Shown here: positions 8,080 to 16,657 of the stretch, piece by piece | Layout of the letters: each line of letters opens with the position of its first letter | Position numbering within the stretch: the stretch's first letter is position 1 | Origin: Syntrophales bacterium | Lineage (GTDB): Bacteria; Desulfobacterota; Syntrophia; Syntrophales; UBA8958 | DNA: 41,204 nucleotides | Direction of reading: 5' to 3' | Assembly: GCA_026416455.1 (NCBI GenBank) | Contig: JAOAFE010000015.1 | Coordinates: forward strand, 1 to 41,204 | The notes under the pieces: generated by a model | Told to the model about the DNA's origin: nothing | Database searches by the model: none | The model's input: the letters and a program-made list of their open reading frames with translations, nothing else | Made by a program: the position numbers and the translations under genes

Positions 8080-9230
8080 CTGTTCCGTCTGAGAAACATT
8101 TTAATTTTTTGCCCCGGTGAAGATTCCTGGGCGGATATGAGAATGAGGTAGACTCCGCACATACCTATAAGGATATTGGGCAACCATGCGCCCATAAGGG
8201 GAGGTATGCGCCCCGTTTCTCCGAGGGCGAGGCCCCAGCCACGAAAGACGTAATAGGCGAGAACTAAAATGAGACCGGCCATGAAACCTCGGTATTTGGC
8301 GGCGTGATGTTTTTTTATGCCCATTGGAATGGCGACGAGGGCGAAGAAGATGGCGGAGAATGGTATTGACAGCCTTTCGTAGAGTTCCATTTCCAGTTCG
8401 CGCTTTTCGCTGTCTTCAAGGTTGCTTTTTTCCAGAAGACCTTTTATCTCCTTAACCGTCATCTCTCGGCTCGCCTTCTTGGTCAAATCGGCCGCAAGGG
8501 ACGGACCAAAGTTCAGTTTGACGTCGTACTGCTTGAAGTCTAGCCGTCGGTATTTTTCGATCGGTCGGTCTGGCATATGAATACTACCATCCTTCATGCG
8601 CAAGATAACGCTCATGGTAGCTGAGTCTCCGATCAGAAATGCCTTCTGCGATATGATGTAAATAGGTTGGGAGCCTTGACGGAAATCGGAAATGAAAACC
8701 CCTTCCAGGAAATCCCCGCTTGCGGGGACTCGGTCGGCGTAAAGTATTATACCGGAAAAGTCATCGTTGAATGTTTTCTCTACAATTCCCACCGTCGCCT
8801 TTTTGCATGCAAGGTGGTACATGAGTTGACGGACTTTTAAGTTCCCTTGGGGTAGCAACACATAGCTGTTTAAGAGGCTAATGAAGAAAACGAGCACCGC
8901 AACTAAGAAGATGGGGAGAGATATCTGATATAGACTCATTCCCGAGGTTTTCATGATCGTAAGCTCGTTGTCCGAAGAAAACCGACTTAAGGTCACGAGG
9001 ATCGCGAAAAGTAATGACATAGGCAGGCTGTACAAAAGAAGGGAAGGGAAGAGTAGGAAGATGAAACCAACCACTTCCAATATGCTTACTCCTTTATTCA
9101 TGATCAGATCGACGATCTGAAAGATGCGGCCCAGGATTAACACGAGGGTTACGATGGTAAGGATTAACAGAAAGGACAGGAGAATTTCTTTGAATAAGTA
9201 GCGATTTATTATGAACCGCAGCGAAGACAC
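8076..9230 (-). CDS. lptF: LPS export permease LptF (YjgP/YjgQ family)
   Basis: Partner of LptG in the LPS transporter. The protein has 384 residues, with membrane segments near the N-terminus (LLSFLLILTIVTLVLILGRIF; FIFLLFPSLLLYSLPMSLLFAIL) and the family motif LSRFSSDNELTIMKTSGMS. A periplasmic domain and three C-terminal membrane segments follow (IFFALVAIPMGI; GFMAGLILVLAYYVF; LIGMCGVYLIL). The start is a GTG at 9230, two bases after the stop of the crotonase-family gene. No ATG is available near the expected N-terminus. The order crotonase-lptF-lptG forms one minus-strand operon. Confidence 0.88.
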   Translation of the reverse strand: MSSLRFIINRYLFKEILLSFLLILTIVTLVLILGRIFQIVDLIMNKGVSILEVVGFIFLLFPSLLLYSLPMSLLFAILVTLSRFSSDNELTIMKTSGMSLYQISLPIFLVAVLVFFISLLNSYVLLPQGNLKVRQLMYHLACKKATVGIVEKTFNDDFSGIILYADRVPASGDFLEGVFISDFRQGSQPIYIISQKAFLIGDSATMSVILRMKDGSIHMPDRPIEKYRRLDFKQYDVKLNFGPSLAADLTKKASREMTVKEIKGLLEKSNLEDSEKRELEMELYERLSIPFSAIFFALVAIPMGIKKHHAAKYRGFMAGLILVLAYYVFRGWGLALGETGRIPPLMGAWLPNILIGMCGVYLILISAQESSPGQKIKMFLRRNR

Positions 9231-9232
9231 GG

Positions 9233-9949
9233 TCAGGTCGGGAAATGTAAGTTTTCTATGTAAGGGGGATCGGCCTTTTTCATCAGTTCCACGATGTGGT
9301 GATTCATCCTTTTCTTGAGTTCACCGAAAATGCCCCTCTTCTTTTGAAAAGAAGCGGCGAAGGCCAGGGCTTCAGTCATGAGTTCAGAGGCATCTTGGCA
9401 GGCTTTTACTATCACTTTGCTCTCCTCCAATTCCTTGGCGACCATTCTTTTCCCCGTAAAAATTGCTTCTTCCATTTTGTAAGTGGGGAAGGCCTTGCTA
9501 ATTTGGGCGAGCATGGAGGGGAGAAATGGGATATCGATATCTACTTCGGGAAAACAGAAGAATCCTCGGTCCGATTTCATGAAGCGAAAGTCGCAGGCGC
9601 AGGCGAGAATGCTCCCATCGCCGAAGGCATGACCATTGATCGCCGCAATGACGGGCATAGGAAAAAGAAGAATGCGTTTGAACACATCGTTGGCCCCGTA
9701 AATGAAATCCTTGATGCCTTTTTCGTCTCTTATTTGAATATGCTCCATCATCCAGTTCAAATCAATGCCGAGGGACCAGTTTTTCGTATCGCTGGAGGAT
9801 ATGATGACGGAGTGAACTTCATGATCAGCTTCGATTTCATCGAACGTATTTAACATCGCCGAGTTGAAGGCGGGATTAAATCTGTTTTCTCCATTGTTCA
9901 TGATAAGCATGGCAACGCTTCCCTCTTTTTTCCATTCCACGATGGCCAT
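9233..9949 (-). CDS. Enoyl-CoA hydratase/isomerase (crotonase) family protein
   Basis: The 238-residue protein is a short crotonase-fold enzyme acting on an acyl-CoA. MAIVEWKKEG starts the fold. NWSLGIDLNWM and GHAFGDGSILACACDFRFM match the two oxyanion-hole regions, and FFCFPEVDIDIPF carries the conserved PE segment. The C-terminal helices are shorter than in classic hydratases, and its look is closer to delta3-delta2-enoyl-CoA isomerases, but I cannot fix the reaction. GAGGTG lies just before the ATG. It is the first gene of an operon with lptF and lptG, with a two-base gap to lptF. Confidence 0.8.
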   Translation of the reverse strand: MAIVEWKKEGSVAMLIMNNGENRFNPAFNSAMLNTFDEIEADHEVHSVIISSSDTKNWSLGIDLNWMMEHIQIRDEKGIKDFIYGANDVFKRILLFPMPVIAAINGHAFGDGSILACACDFRFMKSDRGFFCFPEVDIDIPFLPSMLAQISKAFPTYKMEEAIFTGKRMVAKELEESKVIVKACQDASELMTEALAFAASFQKKRGIFGELKKRMNHHIVELMKKADPPYIENLHFPT

Positions 9950-10072
9950 AAGTGCACCTCACGGTAGATTTGAAGGCATCATTACCATAGGCAGGAGGTC
10001 TTTTCAACGGGCCAGATGCTTATTCAGCTCTCGAGTAATGACAGAAACGGTCTCGGCAGGAAAAAAAATAGG

Positions 10073-10101
10073 TTGAAAGAGTCGTCAAAACTTGTTATGC
10101 G
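10073..10101 (+). promoter_or_regulatory. Possible promoter of the hydrogenase operon
   Basis: TTGAAA (10073-10078) and TATGCG (10096-10101) are 17 bases apart in the 229-base divergent gap between the crotonase gene and the hydrogenase. The match is modest. No sigma-54 or FNR-type site was recognised. Confidence 0.3.
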
Positions 10102-10178
10102 TAGCCGCGTATTGTGGCCTATGAGGCTTATCGGCAAAGCAAACCTAAATTGAGACACTTAATTGAGGGGGACACCTT

Positions 10179-11369
10179 ATGGACGATTACAGAAAATATG
10201 TAAGCAAACATTATAATCGTCTCTTGGAGCAGTGTAAGGTCCGTCTGGACGAGGTGGAAAGGGAGTATCCAGAACCAAGAGAAGATTTCCAGGCCCTGCT
10301 AAAGGCAAGGGGTATTTCCCGTCGCAGTTTTCTCAAATGGACTGGTGTGATGACGACAGCCTTGATGCTGCCACCCATATTTAAACCCATGGTCGCACGA
10401 GCAGCCGAAAATTTCAGCCGCATCCCGGTTATCTGGTTACACTTTGCGGAATGTACCGGTTGCAGTGAAGCGATTCTTCGTTCTTCCTATCCCAACGTCG
10501 ATGATATTTTACTGGAGACCATTTCGCTGGAATACCATGAAACCCTGATGGCAGCAGCGGGATATCAGGCTGAAAAGTGCCTGGAAGAGGCGATGGAACA
10601 TTTTGCCGGCAAGTATGTCTGCGTCATTGAGGGCGCCATACCGAGGGGGTTGAACGGTCAGTATTTGAGGCTGGGGCCCAAAGGCGAGACGGGGCTTGCT
10701 TTAGGGAAGAGGGTGGTATCTAAGGCGGCTATGACGATAAGTCTCGGTGCATGTGCCGTCTGGGGTGGAATACCAGCGGCGTCCCCAAATCCGACTGATT
10801 GTGTGGGTGCATCGAAAGCCTTGGGTGTTTCCACTGTAAACATTGCCGGATGCCCTCCGAATGAAGTGAATTTTGTTGGTACGTTACTTCACTTTATCAT
10901 GTTTGGTTCTATGCCTCCTCGAGATGGAGAGGGAAGGCCTCTTTGGGCTTATGGAAAGAGAGTGCATGACTTCTGTGAACGCCGGCCCCATTACGACGCT
11001 GGCGAATTCGTAGAAGAGTGGGGAGACGAAGGTGCCAAAAAGGGATGGTGTTTGTATAAAGTTGGATGCAAAGGCCCGTACACGTTCGCCAATTGCCCTC
11101 ATTTACGTTTTAACGACCACATGTCTTGGCCGGTGATGGCGGGTCATGGTTGCATTGGCTGCACGGAAAGAGGTTTTTGGGACACGATGGCACCCTACGA
11201 GAAACCGATCCAGGAAGCGGCCATCGGTGGCGGGGAGAGAACGATTGATAATATTGGGATTATTCTGACCGCAGCCACGGCGGCCGGCGTAGCAGCCCAT
11301 GGCGTGTATACAGCCATAAGAAAGAAAGATAAGAATCAGGAAGAACAAAAACAAGAGGAACGCGAGTAG
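10179..11369 (+). CDS. hyaA: [NiFe] hydrogenase small subunit, Tat-exported and membrane-anchored
   Basis: The electron-transfer subunit of a periplasmic uptake hydrogenase (group 1 type), carrying three FeS clusters. It has 396 residues. The Tat motif RRSFLKWTG lies at 48-56, followed by a hydrophobic stretch and a cleavage region near VARAAE. CTGCSEAIL holds the first proximal-cluster cysteines, and GACAVWGGIPAA, AGCPPNEVNFV, CPHLRF and GHGCIGCTERGFWD hold the rest. A C-terminal membrane helix (IGIILTAATAAGVAAHGVYTA) anchors it. The n-region of 47 residues before the Tat arginines is longer than usual. The ATG at 10179 has GAGGGGG upstream and no later ATG precedes the Tat motif, so the start is probably right. 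Nineteen bases separate it from the large subunit. The hya name follows operon order, not proven orthology. Confidence 0.93.
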   Translation: MDDYRKYVSKHYNRLLEQCKVRLDEVEREYPEPREDFQALLKARGISRRSFLKWTGVMTTALMLPPIFKPMVARAAENFSRIPVIWLHFAECTGCSEAILRSSYPNVDDILLETISLEYHETLMAAAGYQAEKCLEEAMEHFAGKYVCVIEGAIPRGLNGQYLRLGPKGETGLALGKRVVSKAAMTISLGACAVWGGIPAASPNPTDCVGASKALGVSTVNIAGCPPNEVNFVGTLLHFIMFGSMPPRDGEGRPLWAYGKRVHDFCERRPHYDAGEFVEEWGDEGAKKGWCLYKVGCKGPYTFANCPHLRFNDHMSWPVMAGHGCIGCTERGFWDTMAPYEKPIQEAAIGGGERTIDNIGIILTAATAAGVAAHGVYTAIRKKDKNQEEQKQEERE

Positions 11370-11388
11370 GGACAGTGGGAGGTGAATC

Positions 11389-13059
11389 ATGACCAAAAGA
11401 ATGATAATTGATCCCGTAACGAGAATAGAGGGTCACCTGAGAATCGAGGTGGAACTTGACAATAATAATACCGTGAAGGACGCATGGAGCAGTATTACCT
11501 TATGGCGGGGCATAGAAACAATTCTTAAAGGCAGAGATCCCCGCGATGCGGGACTTATAGTACAAAGATTCTGTGGTGTCTGTACGTATGTGCACTATGA
11601 GGCGAGTATAATGGCTTGTGAGGATGCCTTTGGAATCAAACCTCCACCCAATGCCCGTCTGATAAGGAATCTCACACAGGGTATCTGGTATCTCGGCGAC
11701 CATATTATGCATTTTTACCATCTCCACGGTTTAGATTGGGTTGATATAGTAAGCGCCCTCAAAGCGAATCCCAAAGCGGCAGAAGAATTAGCGAGGAGCA
11801 TTCACCCCAATCCATGGAACTGTTCGGCCTCGCATTATAAGGCAGTGCAGGAACGACTAACCCGTTTTGTGAAGTCAGGAAGACTCGGGCCTTTCGCCAA
11901 TGCTTATTGGGGAAATCCCTCTTATAAACTACCACCAGAGGCCAATTTAGTCATTGTATCTCATTATCTCGATGCCTTGCAGATTTCTAAAGTGGCGGCC
12001 CAAGCTCAGGCGATTTTCGGAGGCAAAAATCCACATCCTCAGCATCTTGTGGTTGGAGGTGTGACTTGTGTCCTCGACATGTTGACTCCCAGCCGTTTAG
12101 GCGAATTCCTCTTCCGGGCCAAGGAAGTGAAGGACTTTGTAGAACGGGCTTACATCCCCGATGTCCTTTTGGCAGCAAGATACTATAAGGATGAAGGCTT
12201 GGCTGGTATTGGTGGCGGGGTTAAGAATTACCTCTGTGTGGGGGGGTTCCCACTCAACGATGATATGTCGAGTTTCCTATTCCCCAAAGGGGTGGTGAAA
12301 AATAGGGACCTAAGTAAAGTATGGCCCCTGGATGAAAAATTGATTACCGAGGAGGTCACACATTCTTGGTACGAAGGCAAAGAGCCACAGCATCCCTATA
12401 GCGGAACGACGGTACCCAAATATACTGGCCTCAGTAAAGATGGATACCTTAAGGGAGAGGAAAAATACAGCTGGTGTAAAGCTCCCCGCTACGCCGGAGA
12501 ACCTTGTGAAGTAGGACCACTGGCGCGTATGGTCGTCGGTTATGCGGCAGGGGATAAGAAAATCAAGTCCTTGGTAGACGAAACACTGAAAGTGACCGGT
12601 TTACCAGCTAAAGTGCTTTTCTCCACCTTAGGGCGGACGGCGGCAAGGGCCATTGAAACAAAGTTGGTGGCAGATCAGATCGAGCCCTGGTTGAATGAGT
12701 TGGTGAAGAATATCAAAAGTGGAGATACGAGGACCTGGACGTACTGTGAGGTGCCCAAAGAGGGCCAGGGGCGGGGTATGACGGAGCCACCACGAGGGGC
12801 TTTGAGCCACTGGATAAAAATTAAAAATTATCAGATAGAAAATTATCAAGCAGTCGTGCCATCTACCTGGAACTGCTCACCTCGAGATAAGAATGGGAAG
12901 CGGGGTCCCTACGAAGAATCACTGATTGGAACGAAGTTGGCCAAGGCAGACCAACCTCTGGAAATCTTGCGTACCATTCACTCCTTCGACCCATGTATGG
13001 CCTGTGCGGTACATATCATTGAGCCAAGTGGTGATGTGCACGAGTTCAAGGTTTGTTAA
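11389..13059 (+). CDS. hyaB: [NiFe] hydrogenase large (catalytic) subunit
   Basis: The 556-residue catalytic subunit binds the NiFe(CN)2CO centre and oxidises H2. The N-terminal ligand motif is RFCGVCTYVHYEA (about residues 61-73) and the C-terminal motif is DPCMACAVH. The last 14 residues after that His (IIEPSGDVHEFKVC) are the tail removed by the maturation protease once Ni is loaded. The first cysteine of the C-terminal motif is Cys, so this is not a [NiFeSe] enzyme. GGGAGGTG precedes ATG 11389. The operon continues with the cytochrome b gene 11 bases downstream. Confidence 0.95.
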   Translation: MTKRMIIDPVTRIEGHLRIEVELDNNNTVKDAWSSITLWRGIETILKGRDPRDAGLIVQRFCGVCTYVHYEASIMACEDAFGIKPPPNARLIRNLTQGIWYLGDHIMHFYHLHGLDWVDIVSALKANPKAAEELARSIHPNPWNCSASHYKAVQERLTRFVKSGRLGPFANAYWGNPSYKLPPEANLVIVSHYLDALQISKVAAQAQAIFGGKNPHPQHLVVGGVTCVLDMLTPSRLGEFLFRAKEVKDFVERAYIPDVLLAARYYKDEGLAGIGGGVKNYLCVGGFPLNDDMSSFLFPKGVVKNRDLSKVWPLDEKLITEEVTHSWYEGKEPQHPYSGTTVPKYTGLSKDGYLKGEEKYSWCKAPRYAGEPCEVGPLARMVVGYAAGDKKIKSLVDETLKVTGLPAKVLFSTLGRTAARAIETKLVADQIEPWLNELVKNIKSGDTRTWTYCEVPKEGQGRGMTEPPRGALSHWIKIKNYQIENYQAVVPSTWNCSPRDKNGKRGPYEESLIGTKLAKADQPLEILRTIHSFDPCMACAVHIIEPSGDVHEFKVC

Positions 13060-13070
13060 GGGAGGGTGCT

Positions 13071-13742
13071 ATGGAACATTACGTTGCACCGCTTAAACAC
13101 TGGACGGTGGCCATGAGGATAAACCATTGGGCCATGGCTATATCCATCTTCGTGCTCATTGCCACGGGTTTTTTAATTGCTTATCCCGTGACCATCTCAA
13201 AGGGAGAGACGTGGCTCAAGTTTTCCGTGGGGGAGATCAGATTCTGGCATCTTTTCTTCGGTGTACTGCTCACCTTTCTCTTTATTTGGCGGCTGTATCT
13301 AGCTTTCTTTTCCCGTTTCCATGCCGACTGGAAGGACTTGTTCGCATTTCTAAATATTAAGGACCTCATTCACCAGATAAAATTCTATCTCCTCATTGAA
13401 AAGGAAGGGCCACCCCACCGAGGGCTGTACGGGCCAATGCAATCTCTTGCATACTTGGGTCTCTTCGGGCTTATTTTCCTCATTATCATAACGGGTCTGA
13501 TCCTCATGGGGGCGGGTTACCACGCGGGAATCACCGCTTTCATCTACTCAATTTTGAAACCTGTGGAGCGCCTACTTGGTGGACTGGCAATGGTTAGATA
13601 TATACACCATGTACTGACATGGTGCTTTGTACTCTTTATCGTCGTTCACGTTTATATGGCATTCTGGTACGATGCTGTGCTCAAGGAAGGCACACTCTCA
13701 TCGATGGTCAGCGGGTACATGTTTAAGAAAGAGGGGCATTGA
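13071..13742 (+). CDS. hyaC: Hydrogenase cytochrome b subunit
   Basis: Di-haem membrane subunit of 223 residues that passes electrons from the small subunit to the quinone pool. Four membrane segments are visible: MAISIFVLIATGFLIAYPV, FFGVLLTFLFIWRLYLAFF, LAYLGLFGLIFLIIITGLIL and CFVLFIVVHVYMAFWY. Candidate haem-ligand histidines are in RINHWAM, WHLFFG and the late YIHHVLTW and VVHVYMAF motifs. ATG 13071 is preferred over an upstream in-frame start because GGGAGG precedes it. A terminator-like hairpin follows the gene. Confidence 0.93.
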   Translation: MEHYVAPLKHWTVAMRINHWAMAISIFVLIATGFLIAYPVTISKGETWLKFSVGEIRFWHLFFGVLLTFLFIWRLYLAFFSRFHADWKDLFAFLNIKDLIHQIKFYLLIEKEGPPHRGLYGPMQSLAYLGLFGLIFLIIITGLILMGAGYHAGITAFIYSILKPVERLLGGLAMVRYIHHVLTWCFVLFIVVHVYMAFWYDAVLKEGTLSSMVSGYMFKKEGH

Positions 13743-13770
13743 TTTTCCATCGGGAGCAGATATTTCTCGT

Positions 13771-13810
13771 AAAAAAGGGGGATTAAGAATTCCCCCTTTT
13801 TTGATTTTTC
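13771..13810 (+). terminator. Rho-independent terminator-like hairpin between structural and maturation hydrogenase genes
   Basis: AAAAAAGGGGGA (13771-13782) pairs with TCCCCCTTTTTT (13791-13802), followed by further T-rich sequence. It lies in the 74-base gap between hyaC and the protease gene. No separate promoter is obvious after it, so partial termination that lowers maturation-gene expression is the simplest reading. Confidence 0.7.
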
Positions 13811-13816
13811 GACACC

Positions 13817-14308
13817 ATGGGCAAGAACAGAGTAACCATTCTCGGTTTAGGGAACATACTTCTTAAAGACGAAGGCTTTGGGGTCCATTTCGTCCGGTGG
13901 CTGGACAGTCGGTGGCAATTTCCCGTCGGGGTGGAGTTGGTCGAAGGAGGGGTGATGGCCTATGCCCTTTTAGGGCCTATCTGCGACTGTGAAAATCTGA
14001 TTGTCATCGATGCATTAAAGGTAAACGATGAGCCTGGGTCTATTTACCGCCTCACCCTAGAAGAATTGAAGCCCAAACTACCACCCCCTACCTCCGCCCA
14101 TGAGGTCCAGTTTCTGGACGTTCTTTTCCAAGCGGACCTATTAGGGGAGGCGCCCGAGGTGATCTTTCTGGGTATCGTTCCTTTAGATATGGGTGAAATG
14201 GACATGGAGATGACTCCCCTCATGAAAGAGAAATTCCCCCTCATGGAAAATGTTCTTTTACAGGAGCTTTCCCGTTACAATATTACGCCTGTAAGAAAAA
14301 ATGCATGA
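13817..14308 (+). CDS. hyaD: Hydrogenase maturation protease (HyaD/HycI family)
   Basis: This endopeptidase removes the C-terminal tail of the large subunit after nickel insertion. The 163-residue protein starts VTILGLGNILLKDEGFGVHFV with the conserved GNxLxxDEGxG site (Glu binds Ni). It continues with ELVEGGVMAYALLG, the Asp-containing ENLIVIDALK, and the late STSAHEVQFLD-like His region (PTSAHEVQFLDVL). It overlaps hypA by eight bases. Placement directly behind the structural genes supports action on this hydrogenase. Confidence 0.92.
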   Translation: MGKNRVTILGLGNILLKDEGFGVHFVRWLDSRWQFPVGVELVEGGVMAYALLGPICDCENLIVIDALKVNDEPGSIYRLTLEELKPKLPPPTSAHEVQFLDVLFQADLLGEAPEVIFLGIVPLDMGEMDMEMTPLMKEKFPLMENVLLQELSRYNITPVRKNA

Positions 14309-14645
14309 GCTATCACTGGTAGAATCCTTGCTTCGGATGATTGAAGAATATGCCGCCAGGGAAAAATTTCGGCGCGTGTTGCGGATACGACTCTCGACGG
14401 GAAAATTCTCCGGCGTCGTTCCTACCGCCTTGCGTTTTGCTTTCGATCTTCAATCTCAAGGCACGGTAGCCGAAGGAGCCCAGATTCAGATGGAGATTCT
14501 CCCCGCGGCTTTATATTGTTTTGGGTGTGGAAAAGAGATAGAAGTCGAATATTTTGATGCCATCTGTCCTCAATGTGAGGGTTCAATGGTAATTTTGGTG
14601 CGAGGCACAGAAGAATTAAAATTAATGGAATTAGAAGTGGAATAA
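14301..14645 (+). CDS. hypA: Hydrogenase nickel-insertion protein HypA
   Basis: Zn- and Ni-binding chaperone of 114 residues that works with HypB to deliver nickel. The N-terminal MHELSL carries the Ni-binding MHE motif. The zinc site is CFGCGKEIEVEYFDAICPQC (CxxC-x14-CxxC). It overlaps the protease gene by eight bases and is followed by hypC after 26 bases, preceded by GGGAGG. Confidence 0.95.
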   Translation: MHELSLVESLLRMIEEYAAREKFRRVLRIRLSTGKFSGVVPTALRFAFDLQSQGTVAEGAQIQMEILPAALYCFGCGKEIEVEYFDAICPQCEGSMVILVRGTEELKLMELEVE

Positions 14646-14671
14646 GGGAGGTAGAAAGGGAGGGAGATGGG

Positions 14672-14902
14672 ATGTGTATAGCCATACCAGGACGCGTGTT
14701 GAGTATCAGTGATGAAAACACGGCTCTCGTCGATGTCTTTGGGACGAAACGGGAGGTTTATCTCGATTTACTCGATGACCCTGTTCAAGTGGGGGATTAC
14801 GTGATTTCCCATGCCGGTTATGCCATAGAGAAACTTGATGAGAAAATTGCCTTGGAAAAGATCGCTTTTCTCAAGGACATTATCGAAAATGAAATGTATT
14901 GA
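14672..14902 (+). CDS. hypC: Hydrogenase assembly chaperone HypC
   Basis: A 76-residue chaperone with the diagnostic N-terminus MCIAIPGRVLS. The Cys2 residue binds the Fe(CN)2CO precursor together with HypD. GDYVISHAGYAIEKLD in the second half is also typical. Its end overlaps the start of hypD by 14 bases, which suggests translational coupling of the two partners. Confidence 0.95.
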   Translation: MCIAIPGRVLSISDENTALVDVFGTKREVYLDLLDDPVQVGDYVISHAGYAIEKLDEKIALEKIAFLKDIIENEMY

Positions 14903-15995
14903 TCAATATCGTAATCCCGACCTCATAGTGGGGCTGAAAGAAGGGATTGCCCACCTGGCCGAAAAAATGGCCAGAAAAATAACCATCATGGAAATCTGTG
15001 GGACCCATACCCAAGCCATAGGGAGGTGGGGTTTGCGTCGTCTCCTACCAGAAAATGTGCAGCTTGTTTCGGGTCCCGGATGTCCCGTCTGCGTTACCTC
15101 CAGCGCTGATGTGGATCGAGCCCTCTACCTGGCAAGTTTAGATCGGGTAATCTTCACTACTTTTGGTGATATGTTGCGGGTTCCCGGCAGTGAAGGACGT
15201 TCACTCCAGGTCCTTCGGGCAGAAGGAGCCGATATCAGAGTGGTCTTCTCTCCCGTGGATGCCTTGCGGATAGCTTTGGATAATCCAAAAAGAGAGGTTA
15301 TTTTTTTGGGCATAGGATTCGAAACTACAGCGCCGGTTGTAGCGTCTACGGTGATCAAGGCAAAAGAGAAGGAGATAAAAAACTTCTCCGTTTTTTCTGT
15401 GCACAAAACCATTCCCAAGGCCATAGAGGCCCTCTTAGATGATACAGCACTTTCCATTGATGGCTTCATCTGTCCTGGTCACGTGAGTGTCATTACGGGC
15501 GTGATGGCATATGAGGCCATACCTAAGGCAAAGAGGGCGGCCGTAATTACGGGATTCGAACCATTAGATATTCTGGAAGGCATATGGATGATTCTCAAAC
15601 AGATTTCTTCGGCGAGATTTGAGGTGGCTGTTCAATACGAAAGGGCAGTAAGAAAGACGGGAAATCCTAAAGCGCGTAGGCTCATGGAAGAGGTATTTGC
15701 TCCTGGTCACGCTGAGTGGCGAGGTCTGGGTGTGATCGAGGGAAGTGGCCTCTATTTGAATGATCTTTACATGGAATTCGACGCGATGAAGCGTTTTTCC
15801 ATGCCCCTGGTGGAGGCAGTGGATCCGCCCGGATGCTTGTGTGGAGAAGTATTAAAGGGGAAGGTAACCCCCCATCAATGCCCGCTGTTTGCCGAAATAT
15901 GTCAACCCCAACATCCAGTTGGTCCTTGCATGGTGTCCGGAGAGGGAACGTGCGCCGCCTATTTTAAATACGAGAGGGAGGATTGTTTTTCATGA
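14889..15995 (+). CDS. hypD: Hydrogenase formation protein HypD
   Basis: FeS scaffold protein on which the Fe(CN)2CO group is built with HypC. The protein has 368 residues. Motifs seen are MEICGTHTQAIGRWGLR, SGPGCPVCVTS, GFETTAPVVAS and CPGHVSVITG. The four C-terminal [4Fe-4S] cysteines are in DPPGCLCGEVL, HQCPLF and EICQPQHPVGPCMVS. The ATG at 14889 within the hypC end is the family start (MKCIDQYR). The frame is open further back to 14835, but that part is hypC in another frame. Confidence 0.95.
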   Translation: MKCIDQYRNPDLIVGLKEGIAHLAEKMARKITIMEICGTHTQAIGRWGLRRLLPENVQLVSGPGCPVCVTSSADVDRALYLASLDRVIFTTFGDMLRVPGSEGRSLQVLRAEGADIRVVFSPVDALRIALDNPKREVIFLGIGFETTAPVVASTVIKAKEKEIKNFSVFSVHKTIPKAIEALLDDTALSIDGFICPGHVSVITGVMAYEAIPKAKRAAVITGFEPLDILEGIWMILKQISSARFEVAVQYERAVRKTGNPKARRLMEEVFAPGHAEWRGLGVIEGSGLYLNDLYMEFDAMKRFSMPLVEAVDPPGCLCGEVLKGKVTPHQCPLFAEICQPQHPVGPCMVSGEGTCAAYFKYEREDCFS

Positions 15996-16657
15996 AGATT
16001 ACCGTGGTGAGAAATGTCCTAGAAGCAAATGATCGTATCGCTCAGGAAAATCGCCAACTATTAAATGAGAAAGGCGTTTACGTCTTGAATCTAATGAGTT
16101 CTCCGGGGGCCGGAAAAACATCGCTTCTGGAAAAGACGGTATCCGCCCTCGCGGATCGTTTTCGCTTGGCTGTCATAGAGGGCGACATCCAAGACACCCT
16201 TGATGCCGATCGGATCGCTGCTCTCGGAGTACCGGTTGTCCAGATAAATACTCAAGGGGCATGCCATTTGGATGCCAATATGACGAAGGAAGCCTTAGGG
16301 GCGCTAGATCTAGAGCTCATTGACATCATTTTCATCGAAAACGTAGGCAATCTTGTTTGCCCGGCCGAGTTTGTGGTGGGTGAAAATATCAAGGTAATGA
16401 TTTTAAGCACACCCGAAGGAGCAGATAAACCGTCCAAATATCCCCTCATGTTTAAAGAATCGGCAGCTTTGATTATCAATAAAGTGGACCTACTGCCCTA
16501 CGTGGATTTTGATCTTGAGATGGCGAAGAAAAGGGCTTTGGCCTTAAATCCGGAGCTTCGCATTTTTGAGGTTTCCTGCAAAACCGGATCGGGAATAGAT
16601 GATTGGATACGTTGGTTAACTCTTCAGGTAGAGCTTTTTCAACGGGATGCACGATAG
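15992..16657 (+). CDS. hypB: Hydrogenase nickel-incorporation GTPase HypB
   Basis: GTPase of 221 residues that drives nickel delivery with HypA. The P-loop is SSPGAGKTSLLEKT, and later parts are EGDIQDTLDADRI, QINTQGACHLDA, IFIENVGNLVCPAEF (metal and switch region), INKVDLLPYV and SCKTGSGIDDW. The N-terminal nickel motif (CxxCGC) and the His-rich stretch of some HypB proteins are both absent. Only the G-domain metal site is expected. The ATG overlaps the hypD stop (ATGA). It overlaps hypF by 11 bases. Confidence 0.95.
   Translation: MKITVVRNVLEANDRIAQENRQLLNEKGVYVLNLMSSPGAGKTSLLEKTVSALADRFRLAVIEGDIQDTLDADRIAALGVPVVQINTQGACHLDANMTKEALGALDLELIDIIFIENVGNLVCPAEFVVGENIKVMILSTPEGADKPSKYPLMFKESAALIINKVDLLPYVDFDLEMAKKRALALNPELRIFEVSCKTGSGIDDWIRWLTLQVELFQRDAR

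Noticed and set aside
9296-9853. 185-residue plus-strand ORF
   Set aside because: Antisense to the crotonase-family gene, whose motifs are clear.
12990-13059. [NiFeSe] hydrogenase with Sec in the C-terminal motif
   Set aside because: The motif reads DPCMACAVH with ordinary Cys codons.
14835-14888. hypD start at 14835
   Set aside because: The extra 18 codons are the hypC sequence in another frame; the family start is at 14889.
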